Program-made: the position numbers and the translations under genes
The notes under the pieces: generated by a model
What the model saw: the letters and a program-made list of their open reading frames with translations, nothing else
Databases searched by the model: none
Told to the model about the DNA's origin: nothing
Assembly: GCA_046732895.1 (NCBI GenBank)
Contig: JBKPNZ010000057.1
Span: 1-30,462, forward strand
DNA from: JBKPNZ01 sp046732895
GTDB lineage: Bacteria; Actinomycetota; Thermoleophilia; Solirubrobacterales; 70-9
Reading direction: 5' to 3'
Length of the DNA: 30,462 nt
Shown here: positions 6,119-14,339 of the stretch, in pieces
How positions within the stretch are numbered: position 1 is the first letter of the stretch
Layout: every line of letters begins with the position of its first letter

Positions 6119-7510
6119 TTAGTCCATTCTCGCAATGGCAGACTCAAGCCGCTCGCGGGAATCCGCTCTGCCAAGCGCCGCCAGCGACTCGAAGATCCCG
6201 GGCGAGATCGTCGTCCCGGTGATCGCCACGCGAATCGGCTGATAGAGCTGCCTGGGCTTCACCCGGTGCGCCTCGACGATCCCTCCCAGGCACTCCTCGA
6301 GCGCCTCCGTGTTCCAATCGTCGAGCCCAGCGAGCGCGGAGAGGGCCTCCTCCAGCAGAGGCTTGGCCTCCCCCACCATCACCTTGGCCCACGCCTTCGG
6401 ATCGTCGACCGGCGGCGCGAAGAGGAAGCGCACCAGCGGCCATGCCTCGGCGAGCGTCTGGGCCTTCTCGCGAACGATCTCGCAGGCAAGCCGCCGCCGG
6501 GCCGGGTCCGCCTCCCCGAACTCGAGCGCTGCATCCTGATCCGTCTGGCGCAGATACGCGCCGAGTCTCTCCTCGTATTCCCCCACCGGCAGCTCGCGCA
6601 TGAAGCGGCCGTTCATCCAGCGCAGCTTCTGCTCATCGAACACGGCCGCCGCCCGCCCGACGCGCTCGATCCGGAAGCGCTCGATGAGCTCCTCAGTGCT
6701 CATCAGCGTGGTGTCGTCCTCGGTGCCCCACCCGAGCAGGGCCAGGTAGTTGCGCACGGCAGCCGCAAGGTAGCCCTGGTCGCGGACCTCCTGGACTGAC
6801 GCCGCGCCATGGCGCTTCGAGAGCTTCTTGCCGTCGGGCCCGTGCAGAAGCGGCAGATGCGCGTACCGAGGCGGGTCGATGCCGAGCGCCTTCAGCACCA
6901 GCAGTTGCTTCGGGGTGTTCGACAGGTGGTCATCCCCGCGGATCACGTCAGTGATCTGCATGTCCGCGTCGTCGATCGCGACGGCGAAGTTGTAGACGGG
7001 CGAGCCATCTCCCCTCGCGATCACGAGGTCGTCCTGGAGGCGGTTCTCGAACCGCACCTCGCCCCGGATCAGATCATGGACGACCGTCTCGCCCTCGTCG
7101 GGGACCCGCAGCCGGATCGCCGCTCCCGGCTCGTCGCGTGCCTCGCCCCGGTAGCCGGCGCCACCGTGGTCGGCCCGCCAGGCGCGAACCTCCTCGCCGC
7201 TCGCCGGATCCGGATATGCCCGGCCGGCGGCGCGCAGTTCGTCGACTCGCTCCCGGTGGCGGTCAGCGCGCTCGTACTGGCTGAGCGGCCCCTCGTCCCA
7301 GTCGAGCTCGAGCCAGCTGAGGGCCTCTAGGATCTGCTCGACGTTGGCGGCTGTCGAGCGCTCACGATCGGTGTCCTCGATCCGCAGCACGAACGCCCCG
7401 CCCGTCCGCTTGGCCTCGAGCCAGTTGTAGAGTGCCGTGCGAGCGCCGCCGATGTGCAGGGCCCCCGTCGGTGACGGGGCAAAGCGAACGCGTAGCGGTG
7501 CGGTACTCAT
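6119..7510 (-). CDS. gltX: Glutamyl-tRNA synthetase
   Basis: This class I synthetase charges tRNA with glutamate in the cytoplasm. From ATG 7510 it is 463 aa, typical for the bacterial enzyme. The HIGH-type motif is at residues 11-21 (APSPTGALHIG) and the KMSKS-type motif KLSKR is at 229-233. The connective region (AYPDPASGEE) lacks the zinc-binding cysteines of the E. coli enzyme, as in the zinc-free bacterial forms. An ATG eight codons upstream (7534) is possible but would lie deeper inside nfo. The start codon overlaps that of the divergent nfo by two bases, so no room exists for a normal leader. Actinobacteria often lack glutaminyl-tRNA synthetase, so the enzyme may also charge tRNA-Gln for GatCAB; this is not shown by the sequence. 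Confidence 0.97.
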   Translation of the reverse strand: MSTAPLRVRFAPSPTGALHIGGARTALYNWLEAKRTGGAFVLRIEDTDRERSTAANVEQILEALSWLELDWDEGPLSQYERADRHRERVDELRAAGRAYPDPASGEEVRAWRADHGGAGYRGEARDEPGAAIRLRVPDEGETVVHDLIRGEVRFENRLQDDLVIARGDGSPVYNFAVAIDDADMQITDVIRGDDHLSNTPKQLLVLKALGIDPPRYAHLPLLHGPDGKKLSKRHGAASVQEVRDQGYLAAAVRNYLALLGWGTEDDTTLMSTEELIERFRIERVGRAAAVFDEQKLRWMNGRFMRELPVGEYEERLGAYLRQTDQDAALEFGEADPARRRLACEIVREKAQTLAEAWPLVRFLFAPPVDDPKAWAKVMVGEAKPLLEEALSALAGLDDWNTEALEECLGGIVEAHRVKPRQLYQPIRVAITGTTISPGIFESLAALGRADSRERLESAIARMD

Positions 7511-8378
7511 GCTGATCGGCGCGCATGTTTCCACAGCGGGGGGGCTGGCCCGGGCCGTCGAGCGCGGAACGGAGCGCCGGTGCGAGGCGATCCAGGTCTT
7601 TCATCAGAGCCCTCGCATGTGGCGCCCCACCGCCTACGACGAGGACGACTTCGCCGCGTTCCGCGACGCGTTCGCCGATTCGCCGCTCGAATCGGTGACG
7701 ATTCACGCGATCTACCTGATCAACTGCGCGAGCAAGGAGCGCGACGTCAGGCGCAAGTCGCTGACCTCGCTGAAGCACGCGCTGCAGGTGGGTGACGGAA
7801 TCCGGGCCGACGGGGTCGTGCTCCACGCGGGCGCCCGCAAGGGGGAGCCCCACGGGCCGTCGGTGAAGCGTGCCGGGAAGGCCATCGCCGAGGCCCTCGA
7901 CGCGTCGGAGAAGTGCCGGCTTCTGCTCGAGAACACGGCCGGCACGCAGGGTCCGCTCGGGAAGAACTTCGACGAGCTCGCCGAGCTCATGGAGGCGGCG
8001 GGCGGAGGTGCCCGCCTGGGGGCCTGCCTGGACTCCTGCCATCTGCTCGCCTCGGGCTACGAGATCCGCTCACCCGATGCGCTCAAGGCCGTCGTCGACG
8101 AGTTTGACGCAAAGGTCGGGCTCGACCGGCTGGTCTGCTTGCACGTCAACGACTCGAAGATCCCGCTGGGCGGGAACCGCGATCACCACGCGACGCTGGG
8201 CGAGGGCGAGATCGGCCCCCGCGGATTGGGGGTCTTCCTCTCCGAGCCCGCGTTCGAGACCCTACCGGCCCTGCTCGAGACCGGCCTCGAGGGCGAGGCA
8301 CCGCGAGCGGAGGACGTGGCCACCGCCAAGCGCCTGCGCAAGCGCGGCCTCACGGCCAGACGACGCCGGCGTGCCTGA
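7509..8378 (+). CDS. nfo: Endonuclease IV (AP endonuclease)
   Basis: The 289-aa protein begins MLIGAHVSTAGGLARAVERG, the standard start of the Nfo TIM barrel. Metal-ligand motifs are in order: TIHAIYLINCAS, GVVLHAGARKG, LLLENTAGTQG, ACLDSCHLLASGY and CLHVNDSKIPLGGNRDHHAT. It cuts the DNA backbone 5' to abasic sites in base excision repair using a three-zinc centre. The first ligand motif reads HAIYLIN rather than the common HAPYLIN, a mild variation. Its ATG (7509-7511) overlaps the gltX start on the other strand, and there is no clear ribosome binding site, so a leaderless message is likely. The open frame upstream to 7437 lies in gltX antisense and is not used. Confidence 0.95.
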   Translation: MLIGAHVSTAGGLARAVERGTERRCEAIQVFHQSPRMWRPTAYDEDDFAAFRDAFADSPLESVTIHAIYLINCASKERDVRRKSLTSLKHALQVGDGIRADGVVLHAGARKGEPHGPSVKRAGKAIAEALDASEKCRLLLENTAGTQGPLGKNFDELAELMEAAGGGARLGACLDSCHLLASGYEIRSPDALKAVVDEFDAKVGLDRLVCLHVNDSKIPLGGNRDHHATLGEGEIGPRGLGVFLSEPAFETLPALLETGLEGEAPRAEDVATAKRLRKRGLTARRRRRA

Positions 8379-8407
8379 GCCGACCGACGCCGGTTGAGAC
8401 GTGTGAT

Positions 8408-8812
8408 TCAGGCGAGGGCGTCGCGGAGGTCGAAGGCGCGCAGGCCCTCCGGCCCCGAGTCGGTGCAGTCGAAGAAGCGCGGGTTCACGCACTCATACGC
8501 CGAGCCCTCGCCCTCATAGGAGGGCTCGACGCGGAACTGGCACTGCGGCAGCGGTTGGCCGGTCATCTTGATCCCGCCGTAGCCGCCGGCGAGCTCGGCC
8601 GCCTCGAACATCTCGACGTCGATCTCGGCGCCGAACACCTTGCGGAGGCATCCCATGAACCGGCCGCCGGTCAGCGGATCGAAGTAGCTGTAGAGATTCT
8701 GGCAGCGCATCTCGAGGCAGCCGCGAGGGTCGACGAGCTTGTCGCAGAAGGTCCGGCAGCGCCGGCACTCGCCGGCTCTGGTTCCCTCTTCCCCACGCTG
8801 CTTGAGCGCCAT
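8408..8812 (-). CDS. Cys-rich conserved protein of unknown function
   Basis: The 134-aa protein carries nine cysteines, most near the N-terminus: CRRCRTFC at residues 16-23, then GCLEMRC, MGCLRK, PQCQF, YECVN and FDCTDS. The CxxCxxxC and spaced pairs suggest zinc or Fe-S binding. No signal peptide or membrane segment is visible. Aromatic stretches such as LYSYFDPLTGGRFMGCL look conserved in style but I do not recognise a named family. It follows dnaE on the minus strand after 54 bp and may be co-transcribed. It is convergent with nfo. A real gene is likely because the frame shows normal actinobacterial codon bias; function is unassigned. Confidence 0.75.
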   Translation of the reverse strand: MALKQRGEEGTRAGECRRCRTFCDKLVDPRGCLEMRCQNLYSYFDPLTGGRFMGCLRKVFGAEIDVEMFEAAELAGGYGGIKMTGQPLPQCQFRVEPSYEGEGSAYECVNPRFFDCTDSGPEGLRAFDLRDALA

Positions 8813-8866
8813 GGCGAAAGTCTATTCCTCAGCCAGGGCGTTCAGGCGTGCTTGAGCCGTCGCGTC

Positions 8867-11800
8867 TTACGCGGCGAGGGCCCGCGGCCCGAGCAGCTCG
8901 TCGAGCTGGGCTCGCAGGGCGCCGGATGGGCTCACCCGGTAGCCATCGCCGAAGCGAAGTCTCCGCGTTCCGTTGCGCGTCTGCATTTCCAGCAGCACCT
9001 CGCTCCGGCCCGGAAAGCTCTCGAAGAGCGCCTTCAGCTCCTCGACCAGATGCGGCCCGAACTCTGCGGCGCGCACGCGCAGGACGATCTGCTCCGGGTC
9101 GAGCTTGGCGGCAGCCTTCGCCCGCGCGGCGGCGAGCTCGTCGGCGCCGGGCTCGAATTGCTCGGCCTCGGCGACGACGAGGCTGGTCTCGCCCCGGTTC
9201 TTGTGATCGATCCGCCCGCGGACCACGACCACCCGATCGAGCTCGATCTCGGTCGCCGCCTCGCCGGCCGCGTCGCGCACGAACAGCTCGACCTGGCCCT
9301 CGAGGTCGTCGAGGGTCGCGAACATCACGTAGGCGCCCGACCGCGTCCGTACCCGCTTCGCCTGGCTGACGATGCCTCCGACCGTCACCCATGCCCCATC
9401 CTCCTTCGCCGCGGCATCGGTGATGCTGCAGTCGACGCGCGCGCGCAGCGCGTCGCGCACCTCGCTCAGCGGGTGCGCCGACAGGAACGTCCCTAGCGTC
9501 TCCTTCTCGAGCCGCAGGAGCTCACGCTGGTCGAACTCCTCGCCCGGCACGGGCAGGTGCGAGGGCTCACTTGCACCGGGCCCCGTTCCCGCGGCGGGGC
9601 CTCCGCCGAGATCGAAGATCGATCCCTGTCCACGGTTCGCGTCGTCCTGCGCCTTCTGCCCGCTCGCCTGCGCCTGCGCAAGCACCTCGAGCATCCCGCG
9701 CCGGCTCGCCCCGGTGGAGTCGAGGGCGCCGCACTTGACGAGGCACTCGATCGCACGCTTGTTAACCGCGCGGGCATCGACGCGTTCGCAGAAGTCCCAG
9801 ATCGACTCGAACGACCCACCGGACTCGCGCTCGGAGATGATGGTCTCGACCGCCGAGTGGCCGACGTTCTTGACCGCGTCGAGGCCGAACCGAATCGACT
9901 TGCCGCTGACGACGAAGCCGTGGTCGGATGAGTTGACGTCTGGCGGCAGCACCTCGATCTCCATCTCGGCGCACTTGTTGACGAAGAACGGGACCTTGTC
10001 CTTAGTCGACATCACCGAGGAGATCACAGCGGCCATGTACTCGGCCGGGTAATTGGCCTTCAGGTAGGCCGTTCGGTAGGAGATCAGCGCGTAGCACGCG
10101 GCGTGGGACTTGTTGAATGAGTAGTCCGCGGCGGCGGTCATCAGCGACCACAGATCCTTGGCGACTGCGGGCGCGGTGCCGGAAGTCGCACAGCCTTCGA
10201 TGAACTTCCCCTCCATCGTCGCCATCAGGTCGCGCTTCTTCTTTCCGACCGCCTTGCGCAGATCGTCGGCCTCGGCCGGTGTGAAGCCACCGAGTTGCTT
10301 CGAGATCTCCATCAGCTGCTCTTGGTAGATGCAGCAGCCGTAGGTCTCCTCGGTGATCGGCCGCAGGCGCGGGTCTTGGTAGGTGACCGACGCGGGATCG
10401 CGCTTGCCGCGCGCGTAGTCGGGGATGAAGCGCATCGCGCCCGGCCGGTAGAGGGCGCCGATGGCGACGATGTCGTTGAACTCGGTCGGCCGGATCTGCT
10501 TCAGCGCCTCGCGCATGCCCTCGGACTCGAGCTGGAACACCCCGACTGAATCGCCGCGGGCGAGCATCTCGAAGGTCGTCGCATCGTCGAGCGGGATCGA
10601 CTCCATCTCGACCTCGACCCCGCGTGAGCGGCGGATGATCTCGACCGCGTCCTCGATCACGTCGAGGTTTCGCAGGCCGAGGAAGTCCATCTTCAGCAGG
10701 CCGATCTCCTCGATCGGGTTCATCGAGTACTGGGTCACGATCTTGTACTGGCGCGCCGGCTTGCCGTTCGCGCCCTTCTCCGCCGGGGCGCCGCGATCCT
10801 CGGCCAGCTGGAGCGGAACGATCTCGTCCAGCGGCCGGTCTGCGATCACCACCGCGGCGGCGTGGATCGAGTTGTTGCGAACGATCCCCTCGAGCCCCTG
10901 GGCCACGTCGACGATCCGCTTCACATCGGCGTCGGCGTCGTAGGCGCGGCGCAGGTCCTGATTCGGCTTCAGACACTCGGCGAAGCTCGGGCTGCGGCCC
11001 ATGATCGGCTCCGGGATCAGTTTCGCGGCGCGGTCGCCGGTGCCGTAGTCGTAGCCGAGCACGCGGGCGGCGTCGCGGGTCGCCGCCCGAGGCGCCATCC
11101 GGCCGAAGGTGATGATCTGGGCGACCGACTCGCGCCCGTACTTCTCCTGGACGTAGCGGATCACCTGCTCGCGGCCGCGCACCGAGAAGTCGATGTCGAT
11201 ATCCGGCATCGACTTGCGCGCGGGGTTGAGGAAGCGTTCGAAGAGCAGGTCGTTCGCGAGAGGGTCGAGATCGGTGATCGCGAGCGCGTAGGCGACGATC
11301 GAGCCGGCGGCGGAGCCGCGGCCCGGGCCGACGGCGATGCCGTTGTCCTTGGCGTACTTGACGAAGTCCCAGACGATCAGGAAGTAGGAGTCGAAGCCCA
11401 TCTCGGCGATCACGCCGAGCTCGAACTCGAGGCGCTCGACCGCCTCGGCCGGCGGTGGGTCGCCGTAGCGGCGGCGCAGGCCCTCAGCGGCGAGGCGGTG
11501 CAGCATCTCGCGCGGCTCCTCGCCATCGGGGGTCGGGAACCGCGGCAGCAGGAGCTTGCCGAGTTCGAGCTCCAGCTCGCAGCGCTCGGCAATCTCGAGG
11601 GTGGTCGGGACGGCCTCGGGCCAGGCGGCGAAGGACTCGGCCATCTCGCCCGGGCTCTTGAGGAAGAACTCGTTGGTGTCAAAGGTCAGCTTCGGCTGCT
11701 CGAGCGTCGACTTGGTCTGTACGCAGAGGAGCGCCGCGTGGTTCGAATAGTCCTCACGTCGCAGGTAGTGGACGTCGGCGGTGGCGACGAGGGGCCGGCG

Positions 11801-12409
11801 GAGCTCACGCGCCGTCCGCACGATGCCCTCGTTCGCCTTGTCCTGCTCCGCGATCCCGTTGGCCTGGATCTCGAAGTAGACGTTGTCGGCGCCGAAGACC
11901 CCGACAAGTTCGTCGGCGTGCGCCCGCGCGTCGGCGGGTCGATCCTCGACCAGGCGCCTGCAGAAGCGCGATTGGAGGCAGCCACTGAGGGCGATGACGC
12001 CCGCCGAGTGGCGATCGAGCAGCTCCATGTCGACGCTGGCCTTGCCCCGGGCGAAGCCCTCGAGAAAGGCCGACGACGTGAGCTTCACGAGGTTGCGGAA
12101 GCCCTCGTCGCTTGCGGCGAGCAGGGTGAGGTGGTTGCGCTCGATGCGCTGGCCCGGCGCCGTTGCGGTTGCGCGCCGGTCGTCGACCAGGTAGGCCTCG
12201 AGGCCGAGGATCGGCTTGATCCCGTTGGCGCGGCACGCCTTGTAGTGCTCGACCGCGCCGTTCATGACCCCGTGATCGGTCAGCCCGAGTGCCGGCATTC
12301 CGAGCTCCGCCGCGCGCGCGGCCATCGGGCCGATCTTGCAGGCTCCATCCAGCAGCGAGTACTCGCTGTGGACGTGTAGATGGACGGCGCCTGCGGCGGG
12401 GTCGCTCAC
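8867..12409 (-). CDS. dnaE: DNA polymerase III alpha subunit
   Basis: The 1180-aa protein is the replicative polymerase catalytic subunit. The PHP domain opens with HLHVHSEYSLLDG (H10, H12, H14) and LTDHGVMN (D45, H46), so metal ligands are kept and the domain may have the PHP proofreading exonuclease known from actinobacterial DnaE1. The catalytic motif PDIDIDFS places D403 and D405 at the active site; GPGRGSAAGS precedes it and FNDIVAIGALYRPG carries the third aspartate. The C-terminal OB fold (GGIVSQAKRVRTRSGAYVMF) and a tau-binding-like tail follow. The start is GTG at 12409, giving MSDPAAGAVHLHVHS. It is flanked on the same strand by a coiled-coil gene upstream and the Cys-rich gene downstream. 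Length and motifs leave no real doubt. Confidence 0.98.
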   Translation of the reverse strand: MSDPAAGAVHLHVHSEYSLLDGACKIGPMAARAAELGMPALGLTDHGVMNGAVEHYKACRANGIKPILGLEAYLVDDRRATATAPGQRIERNHLTLLAASDEGFRNLVKLTSSAFLEGFARGKASVDMELLDRHSAGVIALSGCLQSRFCRRLVEDRPADARAHADELVGVFGADNVYFEIQANGIAEQDKANEGIVRTARELRRPLVATADVHYLRREDYSNHAALLCVQTKSTLEQPKLTFDTNEFFLKSPGEMAESFAAWPEAVPTTLEIAERCELELELGKLLLPRFPTPDGEEPREMLHRLAAEGLRRRYGDPPPAEAVERLEFELGVIAEMGFDSYFLIVWDFVKYAKDNGIAVGPGRGSAAGSIVAYALAITDLDPLANDLLFERFLNPARKSMPDIDIDFSVRGREQVIRYVQEKYGRESVAQIITFGRMAPRAATRDAARVLGYDYGTGDRAAKLIPEPIMGRSPSFAECLKPNQDLRRAYDADADVKRIVDVAQGLEGIVRNNSIHAAAVVIADRPLDEIVPLQLAEDRGAPAEKGANGKPARQYKIVTQYSMNPIEEIGLLKMDFLGLRNLDVIEDAVEIIRRSRGVEVEMESIPLDDATTFEMLARGDSVGVFQLESEGMREALKQIRPTEFNDIVAIGALYRPGAMRFIPDYARGKRDPASVTYQDPRLRPITEETYGCCIYQEQLMEISKQLGGFTPAEADDLRKAVGKKKRDLMATMEGKFIEGCATSGTAPAVAKDLWSLMTAAADYSFNKSHAACYALISYRTAYLKANYPAEYMAAVISSVMSTKDKVPFFVNKCAEMEIEVLPPDVNSSDHGFVVSGKSIRFGLDAVKNVGHSAVETIISERESGGSFESIWDFCERVDARAVNKRAIECLVKCGALDSTGASRRGMLEVLAQAQASGQKAQDDANRGQGSIFDLGGGPAAGTGPGASEPSHLPVPGEEFDQRELLRLEKETLGTFLSAHPLSEVRDALRARVDCSITDAAAKEDGAWVTVGGIVSQAKRVRTRSGAYVMFATLDDLEGQVELFVRDAAGEAATEIELDRVVVVRGRIDHKNRGETSLVVAEAEQFEPGADELAAARAKAAAKLDPEQIVLRVRAAEFGPHLVEELKALFESFPGRSEVLLEMQTRNGTRRLRFGDGYRVSPSGALRAQLDELLGPRALAA

Positions 12410-12429
12410 CCCCCGATCATGGCAACCGG

Positions 12430-12454
12430 GGCAGATGCCACCCGTGGGTCTGCC
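12430..12454 (-). terminator. Hairpin between coiled-coil gene and dnaE
   Basis: GGCAGA (12430-12435) and TCTGCC (12449-12454) are perfect arms with an inner CCA/TGG extension. The element sits in the 93-bp gap after the coiled-coil stop and just upstream of dnaE. There is no T-tract. It could end the coiled-coil transcript or be a leader structure for dnaE. Confidence 0.4.
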
Positions 12455-12502
12455 GGGCAGTCGCCCCGGCCTTGCCGCACCCTCCGGGAAAAGCCAGGCG
12501 AC

Positions 12503-13621
12503 CTAGTCGGCGGTGGGCCAGGCCGCAGCGTCGGCGCGGCGCTCGGCCGCCTTGATGCGGTCGAGGAGCTCCCAGATTCGCTGCTCCGCCTCGCGCACGC
12601 GCTCCCCCGCCTCCCGTTCCGAGGCGGCGATGCGCTCGCGGATCCTCTCCTCCCTCTCCTGGGCGGCGTCGACCCTGGCGATGCCTGCGCTCACGCGCTC
12701 CGCAACGGCGGCGATCTCGCGCTCGGCGATGGCCCGTGCGCGGGCGACGGCCTCGCTCAGCTCGGCCTTGGCATCGGCGCACAGCTCGCCCTGGATCAGA
12801 TCGCGGAGCTCCGACGCGACCCTCGTCCGGGCGGCGTCGGCCACCGCTTCCAGCTCGCGCTCGAGTGCCTGGGCGCGGGCGTCCAGCTTCCGCTCCGCGG
12901 CGGCGATCCGCCCCTCCCGCTCGTCCCGGGCCAGCTGGCGTTCCCGGCTGATCTCGCGCTTGGACAGCTTCCGTTTCGCCTCGTCCGCCGCGGCGGCAAC
13001 CTCTCGCGATGCGCGCTCGGCGGCCTCCGCGATGGAGTCTGTGGCGCTCCCCGCGCTCGCGGCGGTGGCTGCGCTCGCCTCCTCGGCCGCGCTGCGCGCA
13101 GCCGCCTCGGCCGCAACCTTCTCAATCGTCTTGGATGCCGCACGCAGGGATGCCTCGACGTGAGCATCGAAGCGCTCGCGAGCCGAGTCGATGCCGGCGA
13201 CGCTCTCGGCACCCGCCGAGCGAACACCATCCGTCGCAGCCCGCGCCCCAGCCTCGATGTCGTCCCCCAGGCGCTCCAGCGCTCGGCGCCGGATGTCGGC
13301 CTCTGCCTCGAGGCGCCGCTGGGCACGCTCCGCCCGGCGGGCCCGCTCCTCCCGCAGCAGCTTGAGCTCATGCCGGCGCTCGCTGCGTGAGAGCGAGCGG
13401 GTCACGCCGGTGAGTGCCTCATCGGCGGTCTCGAGCGCGTCCTCTGCGCGCGCCTCGAGGGCGGCAGCTCGCTTCACCAGCCGCTGCTCGAGCTTCTCGA
13501 GGGACTGGCCGAGATCGCTCTCGAGCTGCGCGAGATCCCGCTCGTCCGGGCTCGCTGAGCGGCCACGGTCCCTTCCGCCTCGCCCGGGCCCCCGGCTCTG
13601 ATCCTCGGGTACGACTTCCAT
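12503..13621 (-). CDS. Alanine-rich coiled-coil protein (372 aa)
   Basis: From ATG 13621, preceded by AGGAGGGAG about 7 nt upstream, the product is 372 aa and almost wholly heptad-rich Ala/Glu/Arg helix. There is no signal peptide, no membrane span, no Walker motif and no SMC hinge, so it is not an SMC or Rad50 ATPase. Stretches such as RSLSRSERRHELKLLREE and AEQRIWELLDRIKAAERR have close counterparts in the 677-aa coiled-coil protein at 14340-16373 (ARRQELKLARQE, QRIKAAEDRIRGM), which makes the two likely paralogues. The gene is divergent from sixA with 93 bp between. A structural or scaffolding role is a guess from architecture alone. The frame extends upstream to 13735, but the strong ribosome binding site fixes the start. 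Confidence 0.8.
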   Translation of the reverse strand: MEVVPEDQSRGPGRGGRDRGRSASPDERDLAQLESDLGQSLEKLEQRLVKRAAALEARAEDALETADEALTGVTRSLSRSERRHELKLLREERARRAERAQRRLEAEADIRRRALERLGDDIEAGARAATDGVRSAGAESVAGIDSARERFDAHVEASLRAASKTIEKVAAEAAARSAAEEASAATAASAGSATDSIAEAAERASREVAAAADEAKRKLSKREISRERQLARDEREGRIAAAERKLDARAQALERELEAVADAARTRVASELRDLIQGELCADAKAELSEAVARARAIAEREIAAVAERVSAGIARVDAAQEREERIRERIAASEREAGERVREAEQRIWELLDRIKAAERRADAAAWPTAD

Positions 13622-13714
13622 CGCAACTCCCTCCTGCGAAAGCCTATTCCTTCGCACGAGCCCCCAGGGCGGAACCCGCATGCGGGTCCACTCGACCTCG
13701 CATACGATCCGCCA

Positions 13715-14155
13715 GTGATCTGGTTCCTGCGCCACGGCGACGCGGAGGACGAGGCCGCCGACGATGCCTCTCGGCGCCTGACGGCGAAGGGCGAGCGCCA
13801 GTCCCGCGACGCCGGTGCCGCGCTGGCCGCCCTCGGCGTCAAGATCGACGCCTGCCTCACGAGTCCCAAGGTCCGAGCGTTGGACACAGCCCGCCTCGCG
13901 TGCGCAGCGCTCGAGGTCGCGCCCGAGACGACCGAGGCGCTTCGGGGCGGCGACTTCGACCCGCTGGAGCTCGCCGCCGGGCTGGGCGAGGTCCTACTGG
14001 TGGGGCACGAACCCGACTTCTCCCGCGCCGTCAACGCCCTCACCGGAGCACGCGTCGAACTCAAGAAGGGCGGCATCGCGGCCGTCGAGGACGGAGTCCT
14101 CACCAGCCTGCTGCGCGGGCCCCAGATCCGGCGGATCGCGAAGGGCGCGGACTAG
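13715..14155 (+). CDS. sixA: Phosphohistidine phosphatase SixA-like
   Basis: The 146-aa protein begins with GTG and reads MIWFLRHGDAEDEA, carrying the histidine phosphatase RHG catalytic motif at residues 6-8. A second conserved histidine is in LLVGHEPDFSRAV. Further SixA features are RRLTAKGERQSRDAG and LTSPKVRALDTA. SixA in E. coli removes phosphate from phosphohistidine on phosphotransferase or phosphorelay proteins; the substrate here is not known. The short length matches SixA rather than phosphoglycerate mutases or CobC. It lies between two genes for paralogous coiled-coil proteins, divergent from one and convergent with the other, and is followed by a nested hairpin. Confidence 0.88.
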   Translation: MIWFLRHGDAEDEAADDASRRLTAKGERQSRDAGAALAALGVKIDACLTSPKVRALDTARLACAALEVAPETTEALRGGDFDPLELAAGLGEVLLVGHEPDFSRAVNALTGARVELKKGGIAAVEDGVLTSLLRGPQIRRIAKGAD

Positions 14156-14174
14156 GGTCGAACAACGGTCTTGT

Positions 14175-14195
14175 GGGGGGTGGGGAGCGGGGGGG
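14175..14195 (+). other. G-tract cluster, possible G-quadruplex
   Basis: Runs of six, four and seven G residues lie within 21 bases just after the sixA stop. The seven-G run can supply two tracts, so a four-tract quadruplex is possible on the plus strand. It may act with the hairpin that follows; no function is shown. Confidence 0.35.
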
Positions 14196-14214
14196 CCACC
14201 GGCGCCAACCCGCG

Positions 14215-14263
14215 ACCGATGGTCGCGTTAACGCGTCAATGACGCGTTTTCTCGACCATCGGT
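14215..14263. terminator. Nested double inverted repeat between convergent genes
   Basis: Outer arms ACCGATGGTCG (14215-14225) and CGACCATCGGT (14253-14263) are perfect 11-bp complements. Nested inside, AACGCGTCA (14230-14238) and TGACGCGTT (14240-14248) are perfect 9-bp arms with a one-base centre, followed by two more T residues. The element lies 60 bp after sixA and 77 bp past the end of the convergent coiled-coil gene, so a bidirectional terminator is the simplest reading. The symmetry would also suit a protein-binding site. Confidence 0.6.
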
Positions 14264-14339
14264 GTGGCGAGTCCAGCTACCACACGTCCCTCTCCCCCAC
14301 GTGCCCGTTGTTCGCGCCCCCCGGTGCCCGTTGGGCCAC

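Noticed and set aside
10862..12379. 505-aa plus-strand open frame
   Set aside because: It lies wholly antisense to dnaE and shows Arg/Val/Asp-heavy composition with no domain; a typical high-GC shadow.
12380..13390. 336-aa plus-strand open frame
   Set aside because: Antisense to the 372-aa coiled-coil gene, which has a strong ribosome binding site.
12503..13621. SMC or Rad50-like ATPase
   Set aside because: Pure coiled coil with no Walker A/B, hinge or signature motif.
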